DNA from: DASYSA01 sp036003885
GTDB taxonomy: Bacteria; Acidobacteriota; Blastocatellia; UBA7656
Length of the DNA: 23,064 nucleotides
Reading direction: 5' to 3'
Assembly (NCBI GenBank): GCA_036003885.1
Contig: DASYSA010000054.1
Coordinates: 1 to 23,064 of the forward strand
Shown here: in pieces, positions 7,788 through 14,980 of the stretch
Layout of the letters: the number at the start of each line of letters is the position of its first letter
Position numbering within the stretch: position 1 is the first letter of the stretch
Program-made: the position numbers and the translations under genes
The notes under the pieces: model-generated
Seen by the model: the letters and a program-made list of their open reading frames with translations, nothing else
Databases searched by the model: none
Told to the model about the DNA's origin: nothing

Positions 7788-8639
7788 TTGATCACAGCCA
7801 AGAAGAGCCTCGGGCAGAACTTTCTGGTCGATTCACGAGTTGCCTCGCGCATCATTGACGCAGTGTCGCCGCTTTCCACCGACATCGTGATCGAAGTTGG
7901 CCCTGGGAGGGGTGAACTCACGCGGGCCCTGGTCGGCCGCAGCGGGTATGTTGTTGCCGTTGAGATAGACCGGCGGCTCATCGATGGTCTCCGCAGTTCA
8001 CTGCCGCGCGAGAAGTTCGCCATCGTCGAGGCTGATGCGCTCAAGGTCACGTGGTCCGAGCTTGCCGAGCTTGCTGAGGTTGAGGTCGATCGGTTTCAGG
8101 GTCCCCTTCTTCCCGGGAGTTCGAAGCGACGCGTGCGGGTCGTAGCTAACCTGCCTTACTACATCTCGACGCCGATCATTGAGCGGCTGATCCGCGCGCG
8201 CCGGATCGTATATGACATGACGTTGATGCTGCAGAACGAAGTGGCCGACCGGATCACGAGTGAGCCGGGTCGCAAAGAGTATGGTTCCCTGTCGGTACTG
8301 GTCCAGTGCTATTGCATCGCGACGAAGCTCTTCGAGGTTCCTCCGTCGGCATTCAAGCCCGCGCCGAAGGTGCGGTCGGCCGTTGTAAGACTCGTGGTTC
8401 GCGAGAGGGCTGCGGTCGACGTTGATGACGAGGACAAGTTCTTCGCTCTGGTGCGGGCGGCATTCGCGCAGCGGCGCAAGACGATAGCGAACAACCTGAA
8501 GGCTTTTGAGGGAGCCATAGGACTGTCGACCTCAATCGATGTCGCGCTGGAGAGAGCGCGGATCGATGCGCGGCGCAGAGCAGAGACCCTTTCAATTGAA
8601 GAGTTCAATGGTCTTTATCGCGCCCTGTATTTCGAGTGA
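7788..8639 (+). CDS. rsmA: 16S rRNA (adenine1518/1519-N6)-dimethyltransferase
   Basis: RsmA (KsgA) uses S-adenosylmethionine to dimethylate two adjacent adenines in the 3' terminal helix of 16S rRNA late in 30S assembly. Family signatures run in order: KKSLGQNFLVD near the N-terminus, the SAM motif EVGPGRGELT, VAVEIDRRL, the catalytic ANLPYYISTPII, LMLQNEVADRI, then SAFKPAPKVRSAVVRL and AFAQRRKTIANNL. Length is 283 aa. A short insert (around GSSKRR) precedes the NLPYY motif. It starts 5 nt after ribD with TTG at 7788, the only start that keeps the conserved KKSLGQNF segment. No strong ribosome binding site is seen, so translational coupling to ribD is likely. Confidence 0.94.
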   Translation: MITAKKSLGQNFLVDSRVASRIIDAVSPLSTDIVIEVGPGRGELTRALVGRSGYVVAVEIDRRLIDGLRSSLPREKFAIVEADALKVTWSELAELAEVEVDRFQGPLLPGSSKRRVRVVANLPYYISTPIIERLIRARRIVYDMTLMLQNEVADRITSEPGRKEYGSLSVLVQCYCIATKLFEVPPSAFKPAPKVRSAVVRLVVRERAAVDVDDEDKFFALVRAAFAQRRKTIANNLKAFEGAIGLSTSIDVALERARIDARRRAETLSIEEFNGLYRALYFE

Positions 8640-8644
8640 ACTGC

Positions 8645-8672
8645 TTTGCCAGCGGCGGGTGCGTGCTATAAT
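8645..8672 (+). promoter_or_regulatory. Extended -10 promoter ahead of rnj
   Basis: A perfect TATAAT (8667-8672) is preceded by TGC, giving the extended -10 motif. TTTGCC at 8645-8650 is a weak -35 with 16-bp spacing. Initiation near 8679 would leave only about 13 nt before the rnj ATG at 8692. It occupies the 52-bp gap after rsmA and gives rnj and the phosphoesterase gene their own promoter. Confidence 0.6.
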
Positions 8673-8691
8673 CCGTAGCTCCAGGCGCAAA

Positions 8692-10353
8692 ATGACAGAC
8701 AGACAACTAGAGATCATACCCCTTGGCGGCGTGGGCCACTTCGGAATGAACATGATGGCGATGCGGGCCGGCGGCGAAGCCATCATCATCGATGCGGGAA
8801 TGGGCTTTCCGGAGGAGGACCTGCCCGGCGTCGACATAGTAATTCCCGACTTCTCTTTCATCGACGAATACCGCGACGAGATTACGGCCATCGTGTTGAC
8901 CCACGGACACGAGGATCATATAGGCGCGGTGCCCTTTCTGCTCAAGGAGATCAACGTTCCTGTCTATGGGACCCACCTGACACTGGCGTTGCTCGGAAAC
9001 AAGCTGGAAGAGCATGGTCTGTCGGAGACCGTGCAGCTGCATTCGGTCGAGTCCCGCGACCGAGTCAAACTCGGCGCTTTCGAGGTCGAATGGATTCACG
9101 TCTCCCACAGTCTCACCTCATGCACTGCGGTCGCGATTACGACGCCAGTTGGTGTAGTGATTCATTCAGGAGACTTCAAGATAGACGACACGCCCGTGGT
9201 TGGTCCGTCGATCGACCTGGAACGGCTCACTGAGTACGGAGACCAGGGAGTGCTGGCTTTGTTGGCTGACTCGACCAACGCCGAGCGACCTGGCCGCACT
9301 CAGTCCGAGCGCGCTGTGATTCCTGCCTTTGAAAAGATATTCGAAGAGGCGACCGGGCGAATCGTCGTGAGTTGCTTCACGTCTTCCGTGCACAGAGTCC
9401 AGATAGTGCTGGATATGGCTCGGGACTTCGGAAGAAACGTAGCGCTGCTCGGCCGCAGTATGCTTCGCAATGTCGAGACAGCCGACAGCCTCAGACAACT
9501 CGACGCGCCGGATGGAATGTTTGTAACTCCGGCTCAAGCGCGACAGATGGATGACGATCGGCTTGTGTTGCTGGCGGCGGGATGCCAGGGTGACCCGATG
9601 TCTGCGATGACCAAGCTTGCAACCGACCAACACAAGAACCTCTCGGTGGGAGAGGGAGATCTGGTTGTCCTCTCGGCTCGCAACATTCCGGGAAACGAGC
9701 GCGCGATCTCCCGACTCATCTCGCACTGTTACAAACGTGGCGCCCAGGTAATCGACAGCTCGATCGCGCGAATTCATGTTTCCGGACATGGCAGCCAGGA
9801 CGATTTGAAGATTCTGATTGAAGCAACGAGGCCAAAGTTCCTCGTCCCAATTCACGGCGAGTACCGCCAGCTCTACAGGCACAAAGAGTGGGCTTCAACG
9901 CTTGGGATCGTCGAACCTGGCAACATAGTTATTATTGAGAACGGCGACGTGTTGGAGCTGGACGAGTCGAGCGCCAAAATTACCGCCAAGGAATTCGTCG
10001 GCCGGACCTTCATCGACGGCACCTATGGTGAAGTTCAAGACATAGTCGTGCGGGACCGAAAGCATCTGGCATATGACGGAATAGTAGTTCCCATCGTCGC
10101 GATCAATCCAACCTCAGGGGAAGTCGAAGCGGAGCCGGAAATCGTCACGCGCGGTTTCGTTCACGAAGAGGATCCCGACGGCATAGTCGTCGAACTCAAG
10201 CAGTTGGTCGAAGACACCATCAACTCTGCCAGCCATGAAGAGCGCATCGACTGCGCGGTAATAAAAGAGAAGATCCGTCTGGAGTTGAAGCGCTTCATCC
10301 AAAAGGGAACGGGCCGCCGACCCATGATCATCCCCGTCGTCATCGAGGTCTAA
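8692..10353 (+). CDS. rnj: Ribonuclease J
   Basis: A beta-CASP metallo-beta-lactamase nuclease with 5'-3' exo- and endonuclease activity in RNA maturation and decay. At 553 aa it matches the family. Metal-site motifs are complete: HGHEDH (71-76), SHSLTSC, SGDFKID, and HVSGHGSQDDLKILIEATRPKFLVPIHGEYRQLYRH with the beta-CASP histidines. DSTNAERPGRTQSE is also characteristic. I set the start at ATG 8692 because MTDRQLEIIPLGGVGHFGMN is the normal RNase J N-terminus. The frame is open further upstream but there it overlaps rsmA. Its stop is 4 nt before the next gene, suggesting co-transcription. Confidence 0.95.
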   Translation: MTDRQLEIIPLGGVGHFGMNMMAMRAGGEAIIIDAGMGFPEEDLPGVDIVIPDFSFIDEYRDEITAIVLTHGHEDHIGAVPFLLKEINVPVYGTHLTLALLGNKLEEHGLSETVQLHSVESRDRVKLGAFEVEWIHVSHSLTSCTAVAITTPVGVVIHSGDFKIDDTPVVGPSIDLERLTEYGDQGVLALLADSTNAERPGRTQSERAVIPAFEKIFEEATGRIVVSCFTSSVHRVQIVLDMARDFGRNVALLGRSMLRNVETADSLRQLDAPDGMFVTPAQARQMDDDRLVLLAAGCQGDPMSAMTKLATDQHKNLSVGEGDLVVLSARNIPGNERAISRLISHCYKRGAQVIDSSIARIHVSGHGSQDDLKILIEATRPKFLVPIHGEYRQLYRHKEWASTLGIVEPGNIVIIENGDVLELDESSAKITAKEFVGRTFIDGTYGEVQDIVVRDRKHLAYDGIVVPIVAINPTSGEVEAEPEIVTRGFVHEEDPDGIVVELKQLVEDTINSASHEERIDCAVIKEKIRLELKRFIQKGTGRRPMIIPVVIEV

Positions 10354-10357
10354 CAGA

Positions 10358-11155
10358 TTGAGGACGAAGATCAGGACGCGCGTGATTGTGCTGATAGCGA
10401 TTTGCGCGCTTGGGATTGCAGTCATAGTAGATGCCTTGCTGATTGAACCCCGCTGGGTCGAAGTCACTCATCATCGCGTTCCCGTTCGTCTGACGAAGAC
10501 GCTCAAGATTGCCCATCTAACCGATCTTCACACCTACGGCGCGGGCCCGGTTGAGATTGAAGTGCTCAGGCTGGTGGCAGCTGAGTGCCCCGACCTCATT
10601 GTGATCACAGGCGACCTGATCAGCTCGACTGACGCGTACGAAGGATGCCGCGAAGTCCTTCGAGGCCTTCACGCACCGCTGGGCGTCTGGGTCGTTCGCG
10701 GAAACCACGAGATATGGGCGCCGGTAGAGGATGAAAGGGGCTATTACAGGTCAGAGGGCGCAACTATCCTTGTGAACGAGAGCACTGAGGTGGCCGAAGG
10801 TGTTTGGATTACTGGATTCGATGACGCGTTTGCGGGATCGCCGGACCTCGATCGGACACTGGCAAACATTCCTGAGGATGCATTCAGGATTGCTCTGTTT
10901 CACTCACCCGACTTCTTTGACCAGGTATCGGGCAGATGCGATGTGGCATTATCGGGCCACACACATGGCGGTCAGGTTCGCCTTCCGCTGCTCAGCCCGT
11001 TCTGGTTACCTCCCAGTTGCGGCAGATACGTTGATGGCTGGTACGAGCAGAAGGGCTCCCGAATGTATGTAAGCCGCGGCATCGGCACCTCGATTCTGCC
11101 TGTTCGATTCCTTTGCAGACCTGAGATTGCGGTTTTCATGCTGGAACCACAATGA
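10358..11155 (+). CDS. Membrane-anchored metallophosphoesterase (YkuE/YaeI type)
   Basis: A 265-aa calcineurin-like phosphoesterase with one N-terminal membrane helix (about residues 8-27) and the catalytic domain on the far side. The five metal motifs are present in order: LTDLH (Asp56, His58), ITGDLIS, RGNHEIW, LFHSPD and LSGHTHGGQVRLP. This layout is that of the YkuE/YaeI group, which acts on phosphodiester bonds of lipid or cell-envelope substrates; the exact substrate is not readable here. It starts with TTG 4 nt after the rnj stop, with no clear ribosome binding site, so it is probably coupled to rnj. No in-frame ATG lies before the conserved region. Confidence 0.85.
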   Translation: MRTKIRTRVIVLIAICALGIAVIVDALLIEPRWVEVTHHRVPVRLTKTLKIAHLTDLHTYGAGPVEIEVLRLVAAECPDLIVITGDLISSTDAYEGCREVLRGLHAPLGVWVVRGNHEIWAPVEDERGYYRSEGATILVNESTEVAEGVWITGFDDAFAGSPDLDRTLANIPEDAFRIALFHSPDFFDQVSGRCDVALSGHTHGGQVRLPLLSPFWLPPSCGRYVDGWYEQKGSRMYVSRGIGTSILPVRFLCRPEIAVFMLEPQ

Positions 11156-11288
11156 CGTATTGCTGACGCGGCGTCGCTCTCCGGGGAGCCTGTGTTGAAA
11201 GGATTCGCGCTCGACCTGAAACCGATTTGGGAGGTCGCTCTGTGAAGTGGGTACGAGAAAAGAAGAGTGAGTGATTGGCGGCGAAGAC

Positions 11289-11316
11289 GCTTCAAATGTG
11301 AAGCCAGGCCTGGCTT
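11289..11316. terminator. Nested palindromes between convergent genes
   Basis: GCTTC-AAATGT-GAAGC (11289-11304) overlaps the perfect 16-bp palindrome AAGCCAGGCCTGGCTT (11301-11316), so two hairpins would compete. They sit in the 247-bp gap between the convergent phosphoesterase and pseudopilin genes, where a bidirectional stop signal is expected. No tight T-run follows; TTGTTTT comes about 15 nt later. A further short repeat GCTC-6-GAGC lies at 11176-11189. The gap holds no gene that I can see. Confidence 0.35.
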
Positions 11317-11402
11317 AACAGGACGCGGGCTTGTTTTCCTGGAGTTATCTCATTAATGAAAGCGCACGCAGAAAGGCCCGGTCAAGCAGGTCCAACGACA
11401 GA

Positions 11403-11864
11403 CTAATCGACCTCTATTGCGCCTGCGGCCGACACCTTGACGCGGCGCGCATCAGTGGTATTGCTGATTGTGATCTGAGGCTCTTTGGACCCCTGAGCCA
11501 GGGTTCCGGTGCGAGTGAAGACGACCACGGCATCTTCCGACAGCGTCACACCCTCCGGCAATTCTTCAACCTCTGCGGCGTCCAGTCGACCGTTGCTGTT
11601 TCGATCCAGGCCGTATTTGCCGCGCTTGTAGTCGAAGAACACACGGACGGGTTCGCCTTTGGTGACGGCCAGTGCGCGCGCCTTCTCTAATTGTTCGGCC
11701 ACACTGGTCGTACCCGAGTTGAGTTTGTACATCGCAAATCCGAGTCGCACCAGATACAGCATAACGGAGCACAGAATCAACGTTACAAATACGCCGATCA
11801 CGACCTCCATCAGACCAAAGCCGGCTTCATTGTGCTCACGGGGTTTGCTCAACGAGTCGTCCAT
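11403..11864 (-). CDS. Type IV/type II pseudopilin (GspH/FimT-like) with EF-hand-type loop
   Basis: A 153-aa prepilin-like protein. A 15-residue polar leader ends in AG, and cleavage by prepilin peptidase would fall after Gly15, leaving FGLMEVVIG with Glu20 at position +5, followed by the hydrophobic helix (about 16-45). The body has the GspH/FimT pattern (LEKARALAVTKGEPVRVFFD). Residues 87-98 (DRNSNGRLDAAE) match a 12-residue EF-hand calcium loop, with ligands at 1, 3, 5, 9 and 12. The ATG at 11864 has GGAGG 6 nt upstream; a start 18 nt earlier would bury that site. It is probably a minor pilin or T2SS pseudopilin. No other assembly genes are adjacent. Confidence 0.8.
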   Translation of the reverse strand: MDDSLSKPREHNEAGFGLMEVVIGVFVTLILCSVMLYLVRLGFAMYKLNSGTTSVAEQLEKARALAVTKGEPVRVFFDYKRGKYGLDRNSNGRLDAAEVEELPEGVTLSEDAVVVFTRTGTLAQGSKEPQITISNTTDARRVKVSAAGAIEVD

Positions 11865-11909
11865 TTTAAGCCTCCGCCACAACTCAGCGAGAGTGTGGCA
11901 CCCTCTTAA

Positions 11910-11925
11910 AGCAATTGCCTCGCCA
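11910..11925 (-). promoter_or_regulatory. Sigma-54-type promoter upstream of the pseudopilin
   Basis: Read on the minus strand, TGGCGAG-GCAA-TTGCT matches the sigma-54 consensus at 10 of 12 specified positions. It has the invariant GG and GC separated by exactly 10 bp. Initiation near 11899 would give a leader of about 35 nt carrying the GGAGG site before the ATG at 11864. The adjacent kinase is of the NtrB/PilS type, which works with sigma-54 activators. Short motifs of this kind can arise by chance. Confidence 0.45.
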
Positions 11926-12039
11926 TATCGAATGCCATCATTAAGAGAGTTAATCGAAAGAGCTTAAGAAAAGGGTGAGGGCGGGCCGTGCGAAGTCGGG
12001 CGCTGGATTGTAACCTTAATTCACGTCCTATGACTCGGC

Positions 12040-13890
12040 TTACCCAGTGTCCGTGCCGGTTGATAGCGGCAGACGACAGTGAAAGACCGTCCCCGAGTTG
12101 TCACTGCGCTCCACCGACACGTGTCCGCCGTGTGCAACCACTATCTTCTGGACAATCGCCAGCCCTATACCATACCCGCGAGACTTCGTAGTGAAAAAAG
12201 GGATGAAAATGTTATGTAGATCGGGGGATGAAATCCCGCTTCCAGTGTCGCATATTCTGACGTGGGCGTATCGCCGGCCACCGACACCGTCGATTGACCC
12301 CTTCACCTCGATCCGCTTGTCGGTGGACTGAGGCTCGATCGCCTCGGCTGCATTCCGCAGCAGATTCACAAAGGCCCGGCTCAGCATGGAATCGTCCGCC
12401 GGAAGTGTCGGAAACGGTCCCTCAATCGTTAACTCGATGCCCAGTTCAGACAGATGAGGGCGAATCTCGTCGGCACACTCTTCAAGAAGAGAGCCCAGAT
12501 GAACGTCTGTTAAGTTCAACTTTTGCGGTCGCGCAAAGTTCAGGAAGTCGGTAACCAAACGCGCCAGCAGATTCACTTCATTGAGAGCCGCGTCCAGGGC
12601 CGAGCTTCGAGTGGCGGAGGATGCGGCGATCTCCGTCTGGGCATCCAGAAGTTGGACGTACCCGTGGATTGTCGCGAGCGAGTTCTTAAACTCATGCGCC
12701 AGTCCGGCGGCCATCTCTCCGAGGTTTGCCAGGTTTTCCTGGAGCTTCATACGCTCGCGAAGCTCGATTACCTCGGTCAAATCGGTCATCAGGCACAGAG
12801 CGCCCTCGATGCCGTGTGATGCGTCTGTTATGGGAGATATGCTGAGACCGAGGTGCCGCACCCGCCCGTCAGGGTTGAAGACTTCTACCTCTTCGCGGCG
12901 GAAGGCTGATCCGGCCCCGAGGCACTCGGAGACCAACTCTACCATGCGCGGCGCCCTCCGGAAGAATGTTGCGCAGTCCAACTCGAGCTCGCGTAACTCG
13001 CCGTCTCCAGCGCCGTTCTCATCACTATCCGAGTTCGACCCGAAGGGACCAAAGATCTTCAAGGCCTGGATGTTGGCCGATGTAACAAGACCCCGTGAAC
13101 CGATGGTAACGAGACCACTCGGTATGTTCGAAATAAGACGCTCGCTGAATCTTTCGGACTTTTCGGCTCGTCGCCGCTCTAACGCGTGGAGGTTTGCCAA
13201 CTCGCGTTCTTTAGCATGAAGCTGTTCCACCAATGCCTGAAAAGTATCAACGACGAACTCGCTTTCGCTCATTCCGGTCGAGGGACGCACCGGGCTTCCG
13301 CGCGCCGCTGCAACCATTCGATTGTATGGTCGGAGAAGCCATCTGACGAGGAGGAAGATTAATCCGATACCGAGCACGAGCGCGACGATCTGATAGCTGA
13401 AGACGTAGAAGATTACAGGCGAGGACTGAATTTGTTTAAGCTGGGCGATGACCAGGATGGTTGTTTCGGGACCAGCCACTTCAGCAACAACGTAATCGCC
13501 CTCGGTTTGCACGAGCACTTCGGCTGGAGGTAAGGCATCCGTGTTGGTCAGCTTGTCCTGTCTTGGAAGGGACTTGCCCGTCTGCTGGAGATCCAACGTG
13601 GAAGCCTGGGCCAGGAGCTGGCCGTTGTGAGAGTAGAGGACGGCCGAGGCTTTAATCTTCTGCCGGTGAAGCACCTCTGCTAAAACACCCTCAGATACAG
13701 CTTCGGCCCTGGCAGGTAACTGCGACGCAACCAGAGCCGATTCCAGCTTTATTTGGGTCAAGCGCTGAGTGGCAAGATCGCGGCGGGATTGGGAGTACAG
13801 GGCAAGGCTCAATCCAATCGTCAACAACAGCGCTAGCACGAACAGTGCCACCGCTAGACGCGCCTTGTTTTCAGTCCTGTGAAGATTCAT
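12040..13890 (-). CDS. Membrane sensor histidine kinase, PilS/NtrB-like
   Basis: A 616-aa two-component sensor kinase. It has a first membrane helix at about 11-33, an extracytoplasmic region of about 130 residues, and a second helix around 165-190. A coiled linker and a PAS-like domain follow (SNIPSGLVTIGSRGLVTSANIQALKIFG). The H-box LAHEFKNSLATIHGY has phospho-acceptor His399. The ATPase domain carries N (FVNLLRNAAEAI), G1 (DTGSGI), F (FFTTK) and G2 (GYGIGLAIV) boxes, all intact. The HEFKN form of the H-box is typical of the NtrB/PilS/ZraS group that drives sigma-54 activators. No response regulator is in the window. The pseudopilin gene lies 175 bp downstream on the same strand. The start is uncertain: ATG 13890 or TTG 13908, neither with a good ribosome binding site. 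Confidence 0.88.
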   Translation of the reverse strand: MNLHRTENKARLAVALFVLALLLTIGLSLALYSQSRRDLATQRLTQIKLESALVASQLPARAEAVSEGVLAEVLHRQKIKASAVLYSHNGQLLAQASTLDLQQTGKSLPRQDKLTNTDALPPAEVLVQTEGDYVVAEVAGPETTILVIAQLKQIQSSPVIFYVFSYQIVALVLGIGLIFLLVRWLLRPYNRMVAAARGSPVRPSTGMSESEFVVDTFQALVEQLHAKERELANLHALERRRAEKSERFSERLISNIPSGLVTIGSRGLVTSANIQALKIFGPFGSNSDSDENGAGDGELRELELDCATFFRRAPRMVELVSECLGAGSAFRREEVEVFNPDGRVRHLGLSISPITDASHGIEGALCLMTDLTEVIELRERMKLQENLANLGEMAAGLAHEFKNSLATIHGYVQLLDAQTEIAASSATRSSALDAALNEVNLLARLVTDFLNFARPQKLNLTDVHLGSLLEECADEIRPHLSELGIELTIEGPFPTLPADDSMLSRAFVNLLRNAAEAIEPQSTDKRIEVKGSIDGVGGRRYAHVRICDTGSGISSPDLHNIFIPFFTTKSRGYGIGLAIVQKIVVAHGGHVSVERSDNSGTVFHCRLPLSTGTDTG

Positions 13891-14105
13891 AAGCAGTCGG
13901 CCATTCAAATCGTAACAGAGTTAGATCCGAGCGCGCCTATCGTTTCTTTGAATTCGGTGGAGCGGATTGATTGGACGAGGGTCCTGGGGGTGCGGCCCGT
14001 CTGGAATCTCTCGGGAAGGAGACGAAAGACTCCGGCTACTTCGGAGATGGGGTTCGTTTCCAAGGATGACAGGCCTCTCCAACGGCGTACGTACGAGGAT
14101 AGAAC

Positions 14106-14132
14106 CGCCTCGGAGGCGACCGTCCGACGGTC
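14106..14132. repeat. Two abutting perfect inverted repeats
   Basis: CGCCTC-G-GAGGCG (14106-14118) is followed immediately, sharing one base, by GACCGTC-C-GACGGTC (14118-14132). Another small repeat, CTCCG-7-CGGAG, lies at 14030-14046. All are in the 307-bp gap between the pilin-like gene's stop and the kinase start, both on the minus strand. They could be a terminator for the former or operators for the latter. No convincing sigma-70 promoter or gene is visible in this gap. Confidence 0.4.
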
Positions 14133-14197
14133 GTCCCGGTCGCACTATCATTGCTCGACGGTGGTCGAACCTCGAGTCGCATAGCCGATGCTAGCGC

Positions 14198-14626
14198 CTA
14201 CGCTGCGGTTTTCTCTCCCTCGTACTCAGGGTCCTGTTCGCCGGCCGGTTTGCCGGCGCGATCGCAGGCCCGTACCGTCACCTCGTTATCTAAATAGAAG
14301 GAGAGCCGCCCAGTTCGATGGTACCTCTCGGGAGCGGCATAAACCCGGAAGCTATAACCGCTCAACTCGAGTACTACGCGATACCCGGGACTGTGAGGCA
14401 CTGTGATCTTGTAAAAGTCGATCACGCCTTTGCGTTGCCTTACCGTTTCGTCGAGTTGACTCTTGACGAGCCGGCCGTAGTTCCACAAGGTAACCGCCGC
14501 ATTATATTCGTTCTCGACCATGCGCTGGTGCCGCCTCTGCATTACTTGCTTGTATGCATGCATGCCCAGAGCGATGACGAATATCGCGGCGAGAATAACT
14601 AGGACGATAGCCATTCCTTGTGACAT
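14198..14626 (-). CDS. Small membrane protein with pilin-like C-terminus
   Basis: A 142-aa protein with one N-terminal membrane helix (about residues 5-25, AIVLVILAAIFVIALGMHAY) but no prepilin cleavage motif. The C-terminal half resembles the tail of pilins and GspG-like pseudopilins (GYRVVLELSGYSFRVYAAPERYHRTGRLSFYLDNEVTVRACDRAGKPA). In those proteins a 'Y-F-A-P, TG-RSFY-D, VR--D--G-PA' pattern forms the last beta strands. I do not recognise a named family. Its position near a pseudopilin and a PilS-like kinase on the same strand suggests a pilus or secretion-related role. The start is taken as ATG 14626; ATG 14614 is possible. The tail is charged (EYEGEK). Confidence 0.62.
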   Translation of the reverse strand: MSQGMAIVLVILAAIFVIALGMHAYKQVMQRRHQRMVENEYNAAVTLWNYGRLVKSQLDETVRQRKGVIDFYKITVPHSPGYRVVLELSGYSFRVYAAPERYHRTGRLSFYLDNEVTVRACDRAGKPAGEQDPEYEGEKTAA

Positions 14627-14735
14627 CCTGGTTGATTTGCGAGGGCCGGATGGCTCTCTCTACCCACCGGTCTTCCTGCAAAGGGGCGCGTGGCTAACTG
14701 CCTTCGTTGGCGAAGGGAGGGGATTCTCAAGCGGT

Positions 14736-14764
14736 ATGGTACATAGTGGAGGGGCATAAATCAA
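14736..14764 (-). promoter_or_regulatory. Candidate promoter for the pilin-like membrane protein gene
   Basis: On the minus strand TTGATT (14764-14759) and TACCAT (14741-14736) are 17 bp apart, about 110 bp before the ATG at 14626. The predicted leader contains a perfect hairpin, CCTTCG-TTGG-CGAAGG (14701-14716). The rest of this 354-bp divergent gap has only a TATACT at 14929-14934 that could serve the GAF gene, without a good -35. Confidence 0.35.
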
Positions 14765-14980
14765 CTGCCGTTCTCCCTGATTGGCGTCACGCGCCGCTTC
14801 GGGTGCCGGGGAACAACAGGGATTTCTCGTTGCTTTTCTGGCTACTTTGCGTCTAGACTGGTCGCGCTCGGTATGATCGGGAACCCCCTTCGGCTATGCT
14901 GCGCGCAGGCAGGCGCCATCGAGGCGATTATACTTCTCCGTGTGACCTTTTCACGTTCATCGCTCGTTCGAGGATAGACC

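Noticed and set aside
9166..9882. A 238-codon minus-strand frame inside rnj
   Set aside because: It lies fully opposite the conserved RNase J catalytic region, so it is a codon-bias shadow.
12581..13219. A 212-codon plus-strand frame opposite the histidine kinase
   Set aside because: The kinase frame has all catalytic boxes; the opposite frame is Ser/Arg-rich with no recognisable domain.
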